The notes under the pieces were generated by a model. That model had not been told where the DNA came from. It saw only the letters and a program-made list of their open reading frames with translations, and did not search any database. Made by a program: the position numbers and the translations under genes. Below are positions 1 to 8,842 of a stretch of 56,013 nt of DNA, one piece after another. The stretch's first letter is position 1. Each line of letters begins with the position of its first letter. This DNA comes from DASTYK01 sp964384585 (lineage in GTDB: Bacteria > Gemmatimonadota > Gemmatimonadetes > Longimicrobiales > RSA9): assembly GCA_964384585.1 (NCBI GenBank), contig CAYLME010000005.1, forward strand, positions 1 through 56,013. Reading direction: 5' to 3'.

Positions 1-9
1 GGTTCTCCC

Positions 10-1035
10 GTGACCCCCACCCAGCTCGAGCTGCCTGCCACGCACACGCGCGGCGCCGCCCTGCCGCGCCTGCTCGTCATGCTCGGGCTCGCAACCACGT
101 CATTGCTCATCGCGATCGCTGCGGGTGCTGCCGCGATTCCATTGACGGACGTGGTGCGCGCACTGCTCGGCCAGGGTGATCCGACGACGCGCGCGATCGT
201 GATCGAGTTGCGTCTGCCGCGCGCTGCACTCGCGTTCGTCGCAGGTGGCGGCCTCGCGGTGAGCGGCGCCGTATTCCAGGCGCTGCTGCGCAACCCGCTG
301 GCCGACCCTTACATCCTCGGTGTTTCGGGTGGTGCCGCTGTCGGCGCGATCGGCTGGATCGTGCTCGGCGCCGGCGCCTGGTCCGCCGGCGTCCCCGCCG
401 CCGCACTGCTCGGTGCCATCGGCGCGGTCGCGCTCGTCTATCGCATCGCGCGCGGTGTCGGCGGCGCGCTCGACACGCGCGTGCTGCTGCTCGCCGGTGT
501 GGTCGTCGGCGCCTTCTGCAACGCGCTCATCATGCTGCTGCTCACGCTGGCGGACGTCGAAAGCTTCCGCTCCGCGGTGTTCTGGATGATGGGCAGCCTG
601 GCCGGCGCACGCTGGGACGCGACGCTGATGCTGGCGGCATACATGATCCCCGCCCTGGTCGTTCTTATGGGCCAGGCGCGCGCCCTCGACCTGCTGCTGC
701 TGGGCGAGGAAACTGCGCTGTTTCTGGGAACACGAACGGAGCGCGTGAAGCTCATCGGCTACGGCGTTGCGTCACTGCTGGTCGCGGCCTCGGTCGCCGT
801 GTGCGGCGTGATCGGGTTCGTCGGCCTGATCGTGCCGCACGCCGTGCGTCTCGCGTGGGGCAGCGAGCACCGGCTGCTGCTGCCGGCATCGTTCCTCGGC
901 GGTGGCTCGCTGCTTCTGCTGGCCGACACCGGTGCACGCGTGCTCGCGGCTCCGTCGGAGCTGCCCGTGGGTGTGGTCACTGCACTGGTCGGCGTCCCGC
1001 TCTTCGTCGTGCTGCTCATGCGGGGGCGGGCGTGA
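10..1035 (+). CDS. FecCD-family ABC transporter permease (BtuC-like)
   Basis: Inner-membrane permease of a binding-protein-dependent importer for cobalamin or iron-siderophore complexes. The 341-residue protein is almost entirely hydrophobic, with about nine or ten membrane segments, and carries the family hallmark around residues 62-105 (RLPRAALAF, then GGGLAVSGAVFQALLRNPL). Length is normal for FecCD permeases, so the GTG at 10 is accepted although the window begins just upstream. The stop overlaps the GTG of the ATPase gene by 4 bp, so the two are translationally coupled. The BtuB-like receptor next door favours vitamin B12 as substrate, but a haem or siderophore role cannot be excluded. 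The cognate periplasmic binding protein is not in the window. Confidence 0.9.
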   Translation: MTPTQLELPATHTRGAALPRLLVMLGLATTSLLIAIAAGAAAIPLTDVVRALLGQGDPTTRAIVIELRLPRAALAFVAGGGLAVSGAVFQALLRNPLADPYILGVSGGAAVGAIGWIVLGAGAWSAGVPAAALLGAIGAVALVYRIARGVGGALDTRVLLLAGVVVGAFCNALIMLLLTLADVESFRSAVFWMMGSLAGARWDATLMLAAYMIPALVVLMGQARALDLLLLGEETALFLGTRTERVKLIGYGVASLLVAASVAVCGVIGFVGLIVPHAVRLAWGSEHRLLLPASFLGGGSLLLLADTGARVLAAPSELPVGVVTALVGVPLFVVLLMRGRA

Positions 1036-1859
1036 ACACGTTCACCGCTGACGACGTCCGGTTCCGGTACCGTGGGGCCACGCGCGACGCGGTTGCGGGC
1101 CTCACGATGGCGGTGCCACATGGCTCCTTCTACGCCATGCTCGGCCCGAACGGCTCCGGTAAGTCCACGGCGATGCGATTGCTGCTCGGCGCGCTGGAGC
1201 CGCAGCACGGCATGGTCCGCTTCGAGGACCGCGTCGTGTCCGACTGGCCGCGCCGCGAACTGGCGCGACGCATTGGCGTCGTCTCGCAGCACGAGGAGAT
1301 GCCGTTCCCGATGACGGTGCGCGAGCTGGTCGCGCTCGGTCGCTATCCGCACCTGGGTGCATGGCATCGCGAATCCGATGCGGACCGCGCAGCCGTGCAG
1401 CGTGCTCTCGAGCGGTGCGGCTTGACAGACCTCGTCGAGCGGCCGGCGTCGGCGCTTTCCGGCGGCGAGCTGCAGCGTGCGCGCATCGCGCGCGCACTCG
1501 CGCAGGAACCGCGCACGCTCGTCCTCGACGAGCCGACAGCGTCGCTCGACATCGCGCACGAGATGTCGATCTTCGAGCTGCTCGCAGGCCTCGTAGCGCA
1601 CGACGGCACCACTGTCCTCGTGATCACGCACAACATCAATCTTGCCGCGCGTTACGCCGACACGCTGCTGCTGCTGCACGAGGGACGCATCGCGGCCGAG
1701 GGCAGCGCGGCGGACGTGCTCACGCGCGAGCGGCTGGAGCACGTCTACGGCTGGCCGCTGCACGTACACCCGCATCCCGGCCCCGGCCGTGACACCGGCG
1801 CACCCCAGGTCGTGGCCGTCGCGCGCGGCGTGATGGGGAGGACCGGAATCAATGACTGA
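1032..1859 (+). CDS. ABC transporter ATP-binding protein, FepC/BtuD-like
   Basis: Cytoplasmic ATPase partner of the preceding FecCD permease. The 275-residue protein has a Walker A motif (GPNGSGKST, about residues 39-47), the ABC signature (LSGGELQRARIARAL), Walker B (TLVLDEPTASLD) and the switch His in VLVITHN, in normal order and spacing. The GTG at 1032 overlaps the permease stop (GTGA) and opens with the domain start (VNTFTADDVRFRYRG); longer in-frame extensions would lie inside the permease gene. It ends just before the receptor gene, consistent with one uptake operon. Confidence 0.9.
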   Translation: MNTFTADDVRFRYRGATRDAVAGLTMAVPHGSFYAMLGPNGSGKSTAMRLLLGALEPQHGMVRFEDRVVSDWPRRELARRIGVVSQHEEMPFPMTVRELVALGRYPHLGAWHRESDADRAAVQRALERCGLTDLVERPASALSGGELQRARIARALAQEPRTLVLDEPTASLDIAHEMSIFELLAGLVAHDGTTVLVITHNINLAARYADTLLLLHEGRIAAEGSAADVLTRERLEHVYGWPLHVHPHPGPGRDTGAPQVVAVARGVMGRTGIND

Positions 1860-1917
1860 CAATGGCGCCACAGCGTCGAATGACCAACACCATCCGTGCA
1901 CGCACAAGGAGTATTCG

Positions 1918-3921
1918 GTGATACGATCAATCCGTCGCTGTGCGACTGCGCTCTCCTGCGCCGTCGCTATCGGGGCGCTTCTGCCGGGCGTGACCGCCGC
2001 GCAGGCCGTGCCGGACACGATTCCGCTCGACAGCCTGTTCGTGACCGCGACGCGCCAGCCGCTCGCGCGCGACGCCGTACCGGCCGCCGTCAGCATCATC
2101 GCGGGCGATGACCTGCGCGCGCGCGGCGAGCGCCTGCTGGTCGACGCACTGCGGCTGACGCCCGGCACAGCGATGGTGCAGTCCGGTCCGCAGGGCGCGC
2201 TCAGCTCGCTGTATCTGCGCGGCGGCGAAAGCGACTATGTCCGCGTGCTCGTGGACGGCGTGCCGGTCAATCAGCCGGGCGGCTCGTTCGACTTCGCGCA
2301 CCTGCGCACCGAGGACGTCGAGCGCATCGAGATCGTGCGTGGCCCCGTCAGCGTGCTGTACGGCTCGGACGCGGTGACCGGCGTGATTCACGTGATCACG
2401 CGCCGCGGCTCGGGCGCTCCGCGCATCACGGCAGGGTTCAGTGCGGGTCGTGCGGATCGGATCGGACCCGAAGCAGACGGTGCGTCGGGCGCATTCGGCT
2501 TCGATGCCGGTATCGCGGGCGGCGTCGGTGATCTCGACTACGCCGCCGACGCCGCGCGCTACACGACGGACGGTGCCTACGCGTTCAACAACGAGTACCA
2601 CAACACGACGGCAAGCGCGCGCGTCGGCTGGTCGAACACGTTGAGCGGCATCCGGCTCAGCACGCGCTACACCAGTGGTGACTACCATTATCCGACCGAT
2701 GGATCGGGCGTACCGAGCGACCACAACGCATTCCGCACCTCGCGTGCACTGACCCTGGGCGCCAGCGCCACACACACGTTCACGGACCGCATCCGGGCTG
2801 CCGTCGACGTCGCACTGCACGACGACAGCGCCGAAGAGGACGATGCGCCGGACTCGCCCGCCGACACGATCGGTTTCTACGCATTCGAGGGCACGACGAA
2901 CGCGCAGCGCCGCAGCATCGACGGCCGCATCGACGTGGACGCTGACATCGCCCGACTCACGCTCGGCGCATCCGCCGAGGAACAGGACGGCGACACCTGG
3001 TCCAGCAGCCTGAGCCAGTTCGGTCCGTGGGCCGACTCCGCCGAATACGCACGATCCTCGCGCGCAGCATACGCACAGGTCGTCTCCACTGCCGTGCAGC
3101 ACCTCACGCTCACGGCGGGCAGCCGCATGGACGACGGCGAGTACGGCACGTTCCTGACCTGGCGTGCCGGTGTGAGCGTGCGGCCGGGTGCATGGGTGCT
3201 GCGCGCAGCCGCAGGCACCGCATTCAAGGAACCGACGTTCTACGAGAACTACGCGCGCGGCTTCGTCAACGGCAATCCGGACCTCGACCCCGAGCGCTCG
3301 CGCAGCTTCGAAGTCGGTCTCGAGCGCACGTTTGGTGGCGACCGGGTGCGCGTCGGCGCAAACGCGTACACGCAGGAGTTCGAGGATCTCATCCAGTACA
3401 CGAGCACACCGGCGCAGCCCGGCGATCCCAACTACTTCAACCTCGGCGCCGCGCGCGCCCGGGGCATCGAAGTCAGTGCGAACATCGCGCTGCCGGCCAA
3501 CCTGCGCCTCGACGTCGCCTACGACTGGCTCGACACCGAGGTCACATCATCCGGCAGCGCCGGCGACATGACGTTCATCGAGGGTGAGCGTCGGCGCCGC
3601 CGGCCCGAACACCGCGTTGCGGGCGCCCTGCAGTGGACCCGTGGCAGCGCCAGTGCCTGGCTCGGCGTTGCACACACGGGCGAGCGCATCGATGTCGATT
3701 TCACCAATCCGGAAGTGCCTGACGGCGAGCGCGTCTCCCTGGGCGGCTACACGCTCGTGAACGCGTCCGCGCTCCTGCCGATCACACGCACCGGCTGGGG
3801 CGACATCGCAGCTACACTGCGCATCGAAAACGTGCTGAACGAGCGCTACCAGGAAGTACTCGGCTTCCCCGCGCGCGGACGTGCGGTGTTCGTGGGAGCG
3901 AAGGTGTCGGTCGGCGGCTGA
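1918..3921 (+). CDS. TonB-dependent outer-membrane receptor, BtuB-like
   Basis: Outer-membrane gated channel, probably for a corrinoid or other chelated ligand, energised by TonB. The GTG at 1918 is chosen because AAGGAG lies 6 nt upstream and it is followed by a clear signal peptide ending near TAAQA; an ATG at 1852 in frame would put 22 residues before the signal peptide. A TonB-box-like segment (DSLFVTATR) follows the cleavage site. The plug domain carries LYLRGGESDYVRVLVDG and VERIEIVRGPVSVLYGSDA, and the rest alternates as a 22-strand-type barrel ending in a beta-signal-like VFVGAKVSVGG. The BtuB assignment rests on plug motifs and the adjacent FecCD permease and ATPase genes. Confidence 0.85.
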   Translation: MIRSIRRCATALSCAVAIGALLPGVTAAQAVPDTIPLDSLFVTATRQPLARDAVPAAVSIIAGDDLRARGERLLVDALRLTPGTAMVQSGPQGALSSLYLRGGESDYVRVLVDGVPVNQPGGSFDFAHLRTEDVERIEIVRGPVSVLYGSDAVTGVIHVITRRGSGAPRITAGFSAGRADRIGPEADGASGAFGFDAGIAGGVGDLDYAADAARYTTDGAYAFNNEYHNTTASARVGWSNTLSGIRLSTRYTSGDYHYPTDGSGVPSDHNAFRTSRALTLGASATHTFTDRIRAAVDVALHDDSAEEDDAPDSPADTIGFYAFEGTTNAQRRSIDGRIDVDADIARLTLGASAEEQDGDTWSSSLSQFGPWADSAEYARSSRAAYAQVVSTAVQHLTLTAGSRMDDGEYGTFLTWRAGVSVRPGAWVLRAAAGTAFKEPTFYENYARGFVNGNPDLDPERSRSFEVGLERTFGGDRVRVGANAYTQEFEDLIQYTSTPAQPGDPNYFNLGAARARGIEVSANIALPANLRLDVAYDWLDTEVTSSGSAGDMTFIEGERRRRRPEHRVAGALQWTRGSASAWLGVAHTGERIDVDFTNPEVPDGERVSLGGYTLVNASALLPITRTGWGDIAATLRIENVLNERYQEVLGFPARGRAVFVGAKVSVGG

Positions 3922-3986
3922 GTCCGTGGCAGCCGAGTGCTTTTAGCAGCCCTGACGACGCCGATGACTGCGTAAGGTCGCATCGT

Positions 3987-4018
3987 CATGCGTGTGTCGC
4001 GTTCGCGGCGCACGCATG
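3987..4018. terminator. Hairpin between convergent btuB-like and rsgA genes
   Basis: A 13-bp stem (CATGCGTGTGTCG with CGGCGCACGCATG, two G-T pairs) closes a 6-nt loop in the 150-bp gap between two convergent genes. It lacks a T-tract on either strand, so it may be a Rho-assisted or mRNA-protecting structure rather than a classical intrinsic terminator. Confidence 0.4.
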
Positions 4019-4072
4019 AAAACCGGCGTTCATACTGATACAGCTCCCGATGCCCGGGCACAGCCGGAATCG

Positions 4073-5101
4073 TCAACCGTCCGAGAGCAACGCCCTGTAA
4101 CTCTCGTACCGTTCCCGCGACACTTCCCCAGCTTCCACTGCCGCCTGCACGGCACAATCCGGCTCGTGCGTGTGCGTGCAGGAACTGGTGAAACGACACT
4201 GGTCGAGGTACGACCGGAACTCGGGGAACGAATCGTCGAGGCGATCGGGGTCCATGCCCCAGAGGCCGACCTCGCGCAGGCCGGGGGTGTCCACCACGTG
4301 TCCGCCACAGGCGAGCCGCACAAGGCGGGCGGATACGGTGGTATGGCGACCCTTCCCATGAGCTTCGCTGACCGCACCGACGCGCAGGGACAGGTCGGGC
4401 TCGAGGGTGTTCAGCAGGCTCGACTTGCCCACGCCCGAGGGGCCCGTGACAACGCTCTCATGGCCGCAGAGCAGAGTGCGGAAGGCGTCCAGGCCGACGC
4501 CGTTCGTGGTACTCGTGAACAGGATGTCATAGCCGGCCGCGATGTACGGTTGCAGGCCTGCGCGGAGCGCGGCCTCGTCTTCCGCAGCATCGATCTTGTT
4601 GATCACGATGCGCGCGACCAGGTCGTTCAGTTCGGCGAGGACGAGGAAGCGATCGAGCATGCGCAGGCGCGGCGCCGGATCGGCCGCAGCGAAAACGACG
4701 ACGACCTGCTCGACGTTCGCGACGATGACTTTTGCCTTGCGCGCGTTGCGGCCGGGTGCGCGTCGCGCGAGCTGCGTGCGCCGTGGTTCCACGCTCTCGA
4801 TCGTCGCGTCGCCATCATTGCCGTCTGCGACGCGAACGAGGTCGCCAACCACGACGCGGTCGCCCGTACGCTGCTCGAGCTTGAGCCGCCCGCGCAGGCG
4901 AGTGGGCAGCTCACGACCGTCATCGAGCTCCACGGTGTAGACGCCACCGACCGCTTCGATCACCCGCCCATGCAGCAGCACGGGCGCCTCGCCTCGCCCT
5001 GCATCCGACTGTGATGATGCACCGGGCGCGGATGAGCCGGATGGTGTGGACGCAGAAACGCCGCGCACGTCGCTCTCGCGATGCACGCGGCGTTCATTCA
5101 T
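4073..5101 (-). CDS. rsgA: Small-ribosomal-subunit biogenesis GTPase RsgA
   Basis: Circularly permuted GTPase that acts late in 30S subunit maturation. The 342-residue protein has an N-terminal OB-fold region (GRVIEAVGGVYTVELDDG), then G motifs in permuted order: NKID (G4) precedes GPSGVGKSSLLN (G1), a GRHTT switch region and DTPGLRE (G3). A C-terminal zinc site follows (Cys-x5-Cys-x-His-x5-Cys in CRFTSSCTHTHEPDC). The first 40 or so residues are polar, low in complexity and absent from most RsgA proteins. It lies 17 bp downstream of a sigma-factor gene on the same strand, so co-transcription is likely. Confidence 0.95.
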   Translation of the reverse strand: MNERRVHRESDVRGVSASTPSGSSAPGASSQSDAGRGEAPVLLHGRVIEAVGGVYTVELDDGRELPTRLRGRLKLEQRTGDRVVVGDLVRVADGNDGDATIESVEPRRTQLARRAPGRNARKAKVIVANVEQVVVVFAAADPAPRLRMLDRFLVLAELNDLVARIVINKIDAAEDEAALRAGLQPYIAAGYDILFTSTTNGVGLDAFRTLLCGHESVVTGPSGVGKSSLLNTLEPDLSLRVGAVSEAHGKGRHTTVSARLVRLACGGHVVDTPGLREVGLWGMDPDRLDDSFPEFRSYLDQCRFTSSCTHTHEPDCAVQAAVEAGEVSRERYESYRALLSDG

Positions 5102-5118
5102 GCTGGAACGTGCGGCCG

Positions 5119-6018
5119 TCAGGCCGCGAAGCTCTCGAGCGCGCTGCCGAGATCGCCCTCTCGCAGCCGCTTCAGTGCACGGTCGCGTAGCTGGCGCACA
5201 CGCTCGCGCGTGACGCCCAGCATGTTGCCGATCTCTTCCAGCGTGTGCTCACGTCCACCATCCAGGCCGAAGTAGAGACGCACGACCTTCGCGTCACGCG
5301 GCTGCAGCGTCTCGAGCGCCTTCTCGATCTGCTCGCTCAGCAGCCGCTCCTCGACCTGCTCCGCCGGCTCATACGACTCGTCGTGCATGAAGCGCTCGAC
5401 GAGCTGGCTGTCGTCACTGTCGCCGATCGGTGCATCCAGCCGGATCTCCGCCGCGTTCAGCGTCTGCAGCGACGTCACCACCTCCGGCGTCAGGGCAGCC
5501 GCTCCCGCAACCTCCTCGACCGTCGGGTCACGCCGCAGCTCCTGCTTCAGCCGCTCCCGCTCACGGAAGATGCGGGCGAGGTCACTGGCACGGTTGAGTG
5601 GCACACGCACTGCCCGCCCCTGATTCGCCAGGGACGCCAGGATCGCCTGCCGGATCCACCACACCGCATATGAGATGAACTTCACGCCCTGGTCCGGATC
5701 GAACTTGCGCGCCGCCGTCACCAGCCCGACGTTGCCTTCCTGGATCAGGTCGATCAGCGATACACCACGGTTCTGGTACTTCTTGGCCACACTGATCACG
5801 AAACGCAGGTTCGCGCGAACCAGCGCCTGTACCGCCTGCTCATCGCCGGCCAGCGCGCGATGACCAAGCTCGATCTCCTGCTGCGGCGTCAGCAGCTCGT
5901 GACGGCTGACTTCGCGCAGGTACTGATCGAGTGCCGAGCGCTCTTCATTGGCGCCCGCGAACCCGTCCTCTATGTTGTGCCGCCGGCTGCGCCGACGCGC
6001 CTCGGTCACGCTTGCCAT
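5119..6018 (-). CDS. RNA polymerase sigma-70 factor, RpoD/RpoS-like (short form)
   Basis: Promoter-recognition subunit of RNA polymerase. The 299-residue protein has region 1.2 (LDQYLREVSRHELL), region 2 with the core-binding and -10-recognition helix (LIDLIQEGNVGLVTAARKFD, then KFISYAVWWIRQAI), region 3 and region 4 with the -35 helix-turn-helix (EEIGNMLGVTRERVRQLRDRAL). Region 1.1 is absent. A second factor of the same architecture is encoded at 37123-37995, so which one is the housekeeping sigma cannot be decided here. A long inverted repeat lies 42 bp upstream of the start. Confidence 0.92.
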   Translation of the reverse strand: MASVTEARRRSRRHNIEDGFAGANEERSALDQYLREVSRHELLTPQQEIELGHRALAGDEQAVQALVRANLRFVISVAKKYQNRGVSLIDLIQEGNVGLVTAARKFDPDQGVKFISYAVWWIRQAILASLANQGRAVRVPLNRASDLARIFRERERLKQELRRDPTVEEVAGAAALTPEVVTSLQTLNAAEIRLDAPIGDSDDSQLVERFMHDESYEPAEQVEERLLSEQIEKALETLQPRDAKVVRLYFGLDGGREHTLEEIGNMLGVTRERVRQLRDRALKRLREGDLGSALESFAA

Positions 6019-6059
6019 GTAAGCCGCTCACCTGCTGAATTCGACAGTACTGCACGTGC

Positions 6060-6098
6060 GGCAGACTCTCTCTGCACTACTACTGCAAGGAGTCTGCC
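6060..6098. promoter_or_regulatory. Nested inverted repeat upstream of the sigma-factor gene
   Basis: A perfect 9-bp inverted repeat (GGCAGACTC at 6060-6068, GAGTCTGCC at 6090-6098) encloses a second dyad (TGCA at 6073-6076 and 6084-6087). It sits 42-80 bp upstream of the leftward sigma gene, the only gene it could control from here. No T-tract follows on the minus strand, so an operator or leader-RNA hairpin is more likely than a terminator. The remainder of 6019-6310, up to the lipoprotein stop, shows no other gene or clear signal. Confidence 0.5.
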
Positions 6099-6310
6099 CC
6101 CTCGACGACGTCCAGGTCTGTCGGGGATATCCCGCCGCGCGTTCCTGAAACCCCGCCGGGCGACAGGGTGTTCCGCGCGCGCGAGGGCGGGGAAGATGCA
6201 TCCGAATCGGCCGTCGTCAAGATGCACGCAGCAGGGGGTGGACGGGCAGTTGCCTGTGATGGGTGGCCTCGGAACAGCCCGTCCTGCTCACCCGGCAGCT
6301 CGGATCCCGC

Positions 6311-6844
6311 CTACTCGGGCTGCGCCTGTTCGGATTGCGCGGCGCCCTGGCCGGCCGTGTCGCCTGCGAGGAGCCGTTGGAGTGGTGGCGGCGCCGCGGC
6401 CCCCGGCCCGGCAAGTTCCTCGCGGAGGCTTGCAACCTCGGCAGCCATCGCGCGTACCGCAGCCAGCACCGTGTCGCGTGGCGCCCCACTCTGGAACTGG
6501 GCCAATATCCGGTCCGCCTCCGCCTGGACCTGCCGCAGCCGCGAGTCGACGAAGTACCGGGCGTCCGGAATCCACTCGAAGGGACGCCGCGTCTCCAGGA
6601 GGCGGTCGGTGATCGCCTCGGCGCGGAACAGGCTGGCGCCGCCGTCGCCAAGCTCGTTCTGGACCGTGGCGTCGAGTTCGGCCGCGAGCAATTCCAGCGC
6701 CTGTTCGACGCCGTGGTCGGCGCTGAGCGGCGCGATCGCAGCGGCCGGCGGCGCCTGCTGGGCGATCGCTTCGTCGGCCGAGCGTCCACACGCGGTTGCC
6801 GCGACGAGAACGAAAACGAGAACGAAGAAGGAGCGAGTGCGCAT
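6311..6844 (-). CDS. Predicted lipoprotein of unknown function
   Basis: A 177-residue protein with a lipoprotein signal peptide (MRTRSFFVLVFVLVAATACG), so Cys-19 is the probable acylated residue after cleavage at ATA/C. The mature part is Ala/Glu-rich and mostly helical, with the conserved-looking stretch RPFEWIPDARYFVDSRLRQV in the middle and a low-complexity Ala/Gln C-terminus. No family is recognised. The start codon is fixed by the signal peptide. It is divergent from the PP2C phosphatase gene, 57 bp away, so the short gap between them should hold both promoters. Confidence 0.75.
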   Translation of the reverse strand: MRTRSFFVLVFVLVAATACGRSADEAIAQQAPPAAAIAPLSADHGVEQALELLAAELDATVQNELGDGGASLFRAEAITDRLLETRRPFEWIPDARYFVDSRLRQVQAEADRILAQFQSGAPRDTVLAAVRAMAAEVASLREELAGPGAAAPPPLQRLLAGDTAGQGAAQSEQAQPE

Positions 6845-6901
6845 TATCGGTTCCGAAACGTGGCAATCCATATGCCGGCCCGTGCTGCCGCTGGAGCAGT
6901 C

Positions 6902-7615
6902 GTGCGACTGACGAGCGGTGCGTGCAGCCACCTCGGGCTGCGCCGGCGGCGCAATGAAGATGCACTGCTGGACGCGCCTGAGCACGGGGTATTTGCGGTT
7001 GCGGATGGAATGGGCGGTCATCCGGCCGGTGACGTCGCGAGTCGGATCGCGATCGGGACGCTGCGCGAGCAGATGCTCGAAGGCGCTGCGGCGAGCCCCG
7101 AGGATCGTCTCGAGCGGGCGTTTGCCGCGGCGAATGATGCACTGCTCGCGCATGCCCTCACGCGCCCTGATCACAGCGGCCTGGGCACGACGATGACGGC
7201 GCTGCTCATCGTCCAGCGTCAGGCGGTCGTGGGTCATGTCGGTGACTCGCGGCTCTACCGGCTTCGCGACGGCGTGTTGCAGCAGCTGACGACGGACCAT
7301 ACGTGGGTGGAGCGCGAGGTTGCGCACGGCAGGTTGACGCGGGTTGCGGCGCGCAACCACCCGCACTCCGCGGTGCTCCTGCGCGTGCTCGGCGGTGCGG
7401 ACGCGGCAATCGATCGTCTCGAGCTCGAGTTGCGTTCGGGTGACCGCCTGCTGTTGTGCACGGATGGCGTCTCCAACGCGGTGCAGCCCGCCGACCTGTC
7501 CGCGATCGTACGCCAGGGCGGCGCGCCCGGCGACATCGCGCGCCACCTCTGTGAGGCCGCGGATGCGGCCGGCGGTTTCGACAACAGCACGGCGGTCGTG
7601 ATCGACATCACGTAG
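6902..7615 (+). CDS. PP2C-family serine/threonine protein phosphatase
   Basis: Metal-dependent phosphatase expected to reverse Ser/Thr phosphorylation by Hanks-type kinases. The 237-residue catalytic domain has motif 1 (RRRNEDALLDAPEHG, metal Asp), motif 2 (VFAVADGMGGHPAGD), LGTTMTALLI, GHVGDSRLYRLRDG, the TTDHTW loop, LLLCTDGVSN and a final DNSTAVVIDI, giving the full metal-ligand Asp set. The GTG at 6902 is preferred because GGAG ends 5 nt upstream and the domain starts immediately; an in-frame ATG at 6872 would add ten residues. No kinase gene is adjacent. It is followed by an MscS gene after 36 bp. Confidence 0.88.
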   Translation: MRLTSGACSHLGLRRRRNEDALLDAPEHGVFAVADGMGGHPAGDVASRIAIGTLREQMLEGAAASPEDRLERAFAAANDALLAHALTRPDHSGLGTTMTALLIVQRQAVVGHVGDSRLYRLRDGVLQQLTTDHTWVEREVAHGRLTRVAARNHPHSAVLLRVLGGADAAIDRLELELRSGDRLLLCTDGVSNAVQPADLSAIVRQGGAPGDIARHLCEAADAAGGFDNSTAVVIDIT

Positions 7616-7651
7616 CACACGACACCACGAATTCAGACACCTCTCGGGACA

Positions 7652-8734
7652 ATGGAAGTGCTTTTCGACTCCGACACGATCTTTCTGGGTAACCCTCTGC
7701 GCGCCTGGCTGCTCGCGGTCGTCACTGCGCTGTTCGTCTACGTCGGGATGCGGCTGCTGCGGCTGGTACTCATCCGCTACATGAACCGCGTCACCGGTCG
7801 CACATCGACGTACGCCGACGATGTCATCCAGGAAGCTGTGATGCGCACGAAGGTGTTCTTCATCACCTTCGTCTCGCTGTACGCGGGCTCACGCGTGCTC
7901 GTCATGACACCGGACGTGCAAAGGGCGCTCGAGTTTTTCGCCGTCGTCGTCATCACGGTGCAGCTCGCAATCTGGGGCAACGCGGTCATCAGTGGAGTCG
8001 TGCAGGGCGAGACCAGGAAGCGGCTGGCGGTGGACCCGAACAGCGTGACTACGCTGGGCGCACTGTCCTTCATGGGACGTCTTGTGCTCTGGACCGTGCT
8101 GGTGCTGGTCGCGCTCGAGAACCTCGGCGTCGATGTCACTGCGCTGCTCACCGGTCTCGGCATCGGCGGTATCGCGGTTGCGCTCGCAGTCCAGAACATC
8201 CTCGGCGACCTCCTCGCCTCGCTGTCGATCGTGCTGGACAAGCCGTTCGAGGTCGGCGATTTCATCATCGTGGACGACAAGCTCGGCACGGTCGAGCGCG
8301 TCGGCCTCAAGACCACGCGCGTGCGTGCACTCTCCGGCGAGCAGCTCGTGTTCTCGAACAGCGATCTGCTGTCCGCGCGCATCCAGAACTACAAGCGGAT
8401 GTACGAACGCCGTGCCGTGTTCGACGTTCGTGTCAGCTACGACACGCCAAGGCCGCTGATCGAGAAAGTGTCAGCAATCATCCGTGAGGCCATCGAGGCG
8501 CAGCCAAAGGCGCGCTTCGACCGCGCCCATTTCGCGCGCTACGGCGAGTTCGCCCTGGAGTACGAGGCGGTCTACCATGTGACCGAGCCGGACTACAACG
8601 AATACATGGACATGCAGCAGGCCATCAACCTGCGGATCCACGAGGCCTTCGAGGCGGCCGGCATCGAGTTCGCCCTGCCGACGCGCACTATTCTCATGCC
8701 GCATGAGCAGGCGCAGCAGGCAACGCGCGGGTAA
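7652..8734 (+). CDS. MscS-family mechanosensitive ion channel
   Basis: Inner-membrane tension-gated channel that releases solutes on hypo-osmotic shock. The 360-residue protein has four or so N-terminal membrane helices, then the pore-lining helix and gate region LLTGLGIGGIAVALAVQNIL and the beta domain (FEVGDFIIVDDKLGTVERV, then FSNSDLLSARIQNY) typical of MscS. It ends in a soluble C-terminal domain. Length is intermediate between MscS and YnaI/MscM-type paralogues. Transcription probably ends at the strong hairpin 46 bp downstream. Confidence 0.92.
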   Translation: MEVLFDSDTIFLGNPLRAWLLAVVTALFVYVGMRLLRLVLIRYMNRVTGRTSTYADDVIQEAVMRTKVFFITFVSLYAGSRVLVMTPDVQRALEFFAVVVITVQLAIWGNAVISGVVQGETRKRLAVDPNSVTTLGALSFMGRLVLWTVLVLVALENLGVDVTALLTGLGIGGIAVALAVQNILGDLLASLSIVLDKPFEVGDFIIVDDKLGTVERVGLKTTRVRALSGEQLVFSNSDLLSARIQNYKRMYERRAVFDVRVSYDTPRPLIEKVSAIIREAIEAQPKARFDRAHFARYGEFALEYEAVYHVTEPDYNEYMDMQQAINLRIHEAFEAAGIEFALPTRTILMPHEQAQQATRG

Positions 8735-8779
8735 CGATTCGCCACAAGGAAAACGGGTGGCCGCAGAGCATCATTACGG

Positions 8780-8810
8780 AAACAGGGCCGCCCTGGAGCG
8801 GCCCTGTTTT
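8780..8810. terminator. Intrinsic terminator between convergent mscS-type and outer-membrane genes
   Basis: An 11-bp perfect stem (AAACAGGGCCG with CGGCCCTGTTT) and 8-nt loop ends in a T run on the plus strand (8807-8810) and a shorter one on the minus strand. It is placed to stop the MscS transcript and may act bidirectionally. Confidence 0.85.
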
Positions 8811-8842
8811 CATGGACTCTGCACGAAGGCTCTACTGGCTGC

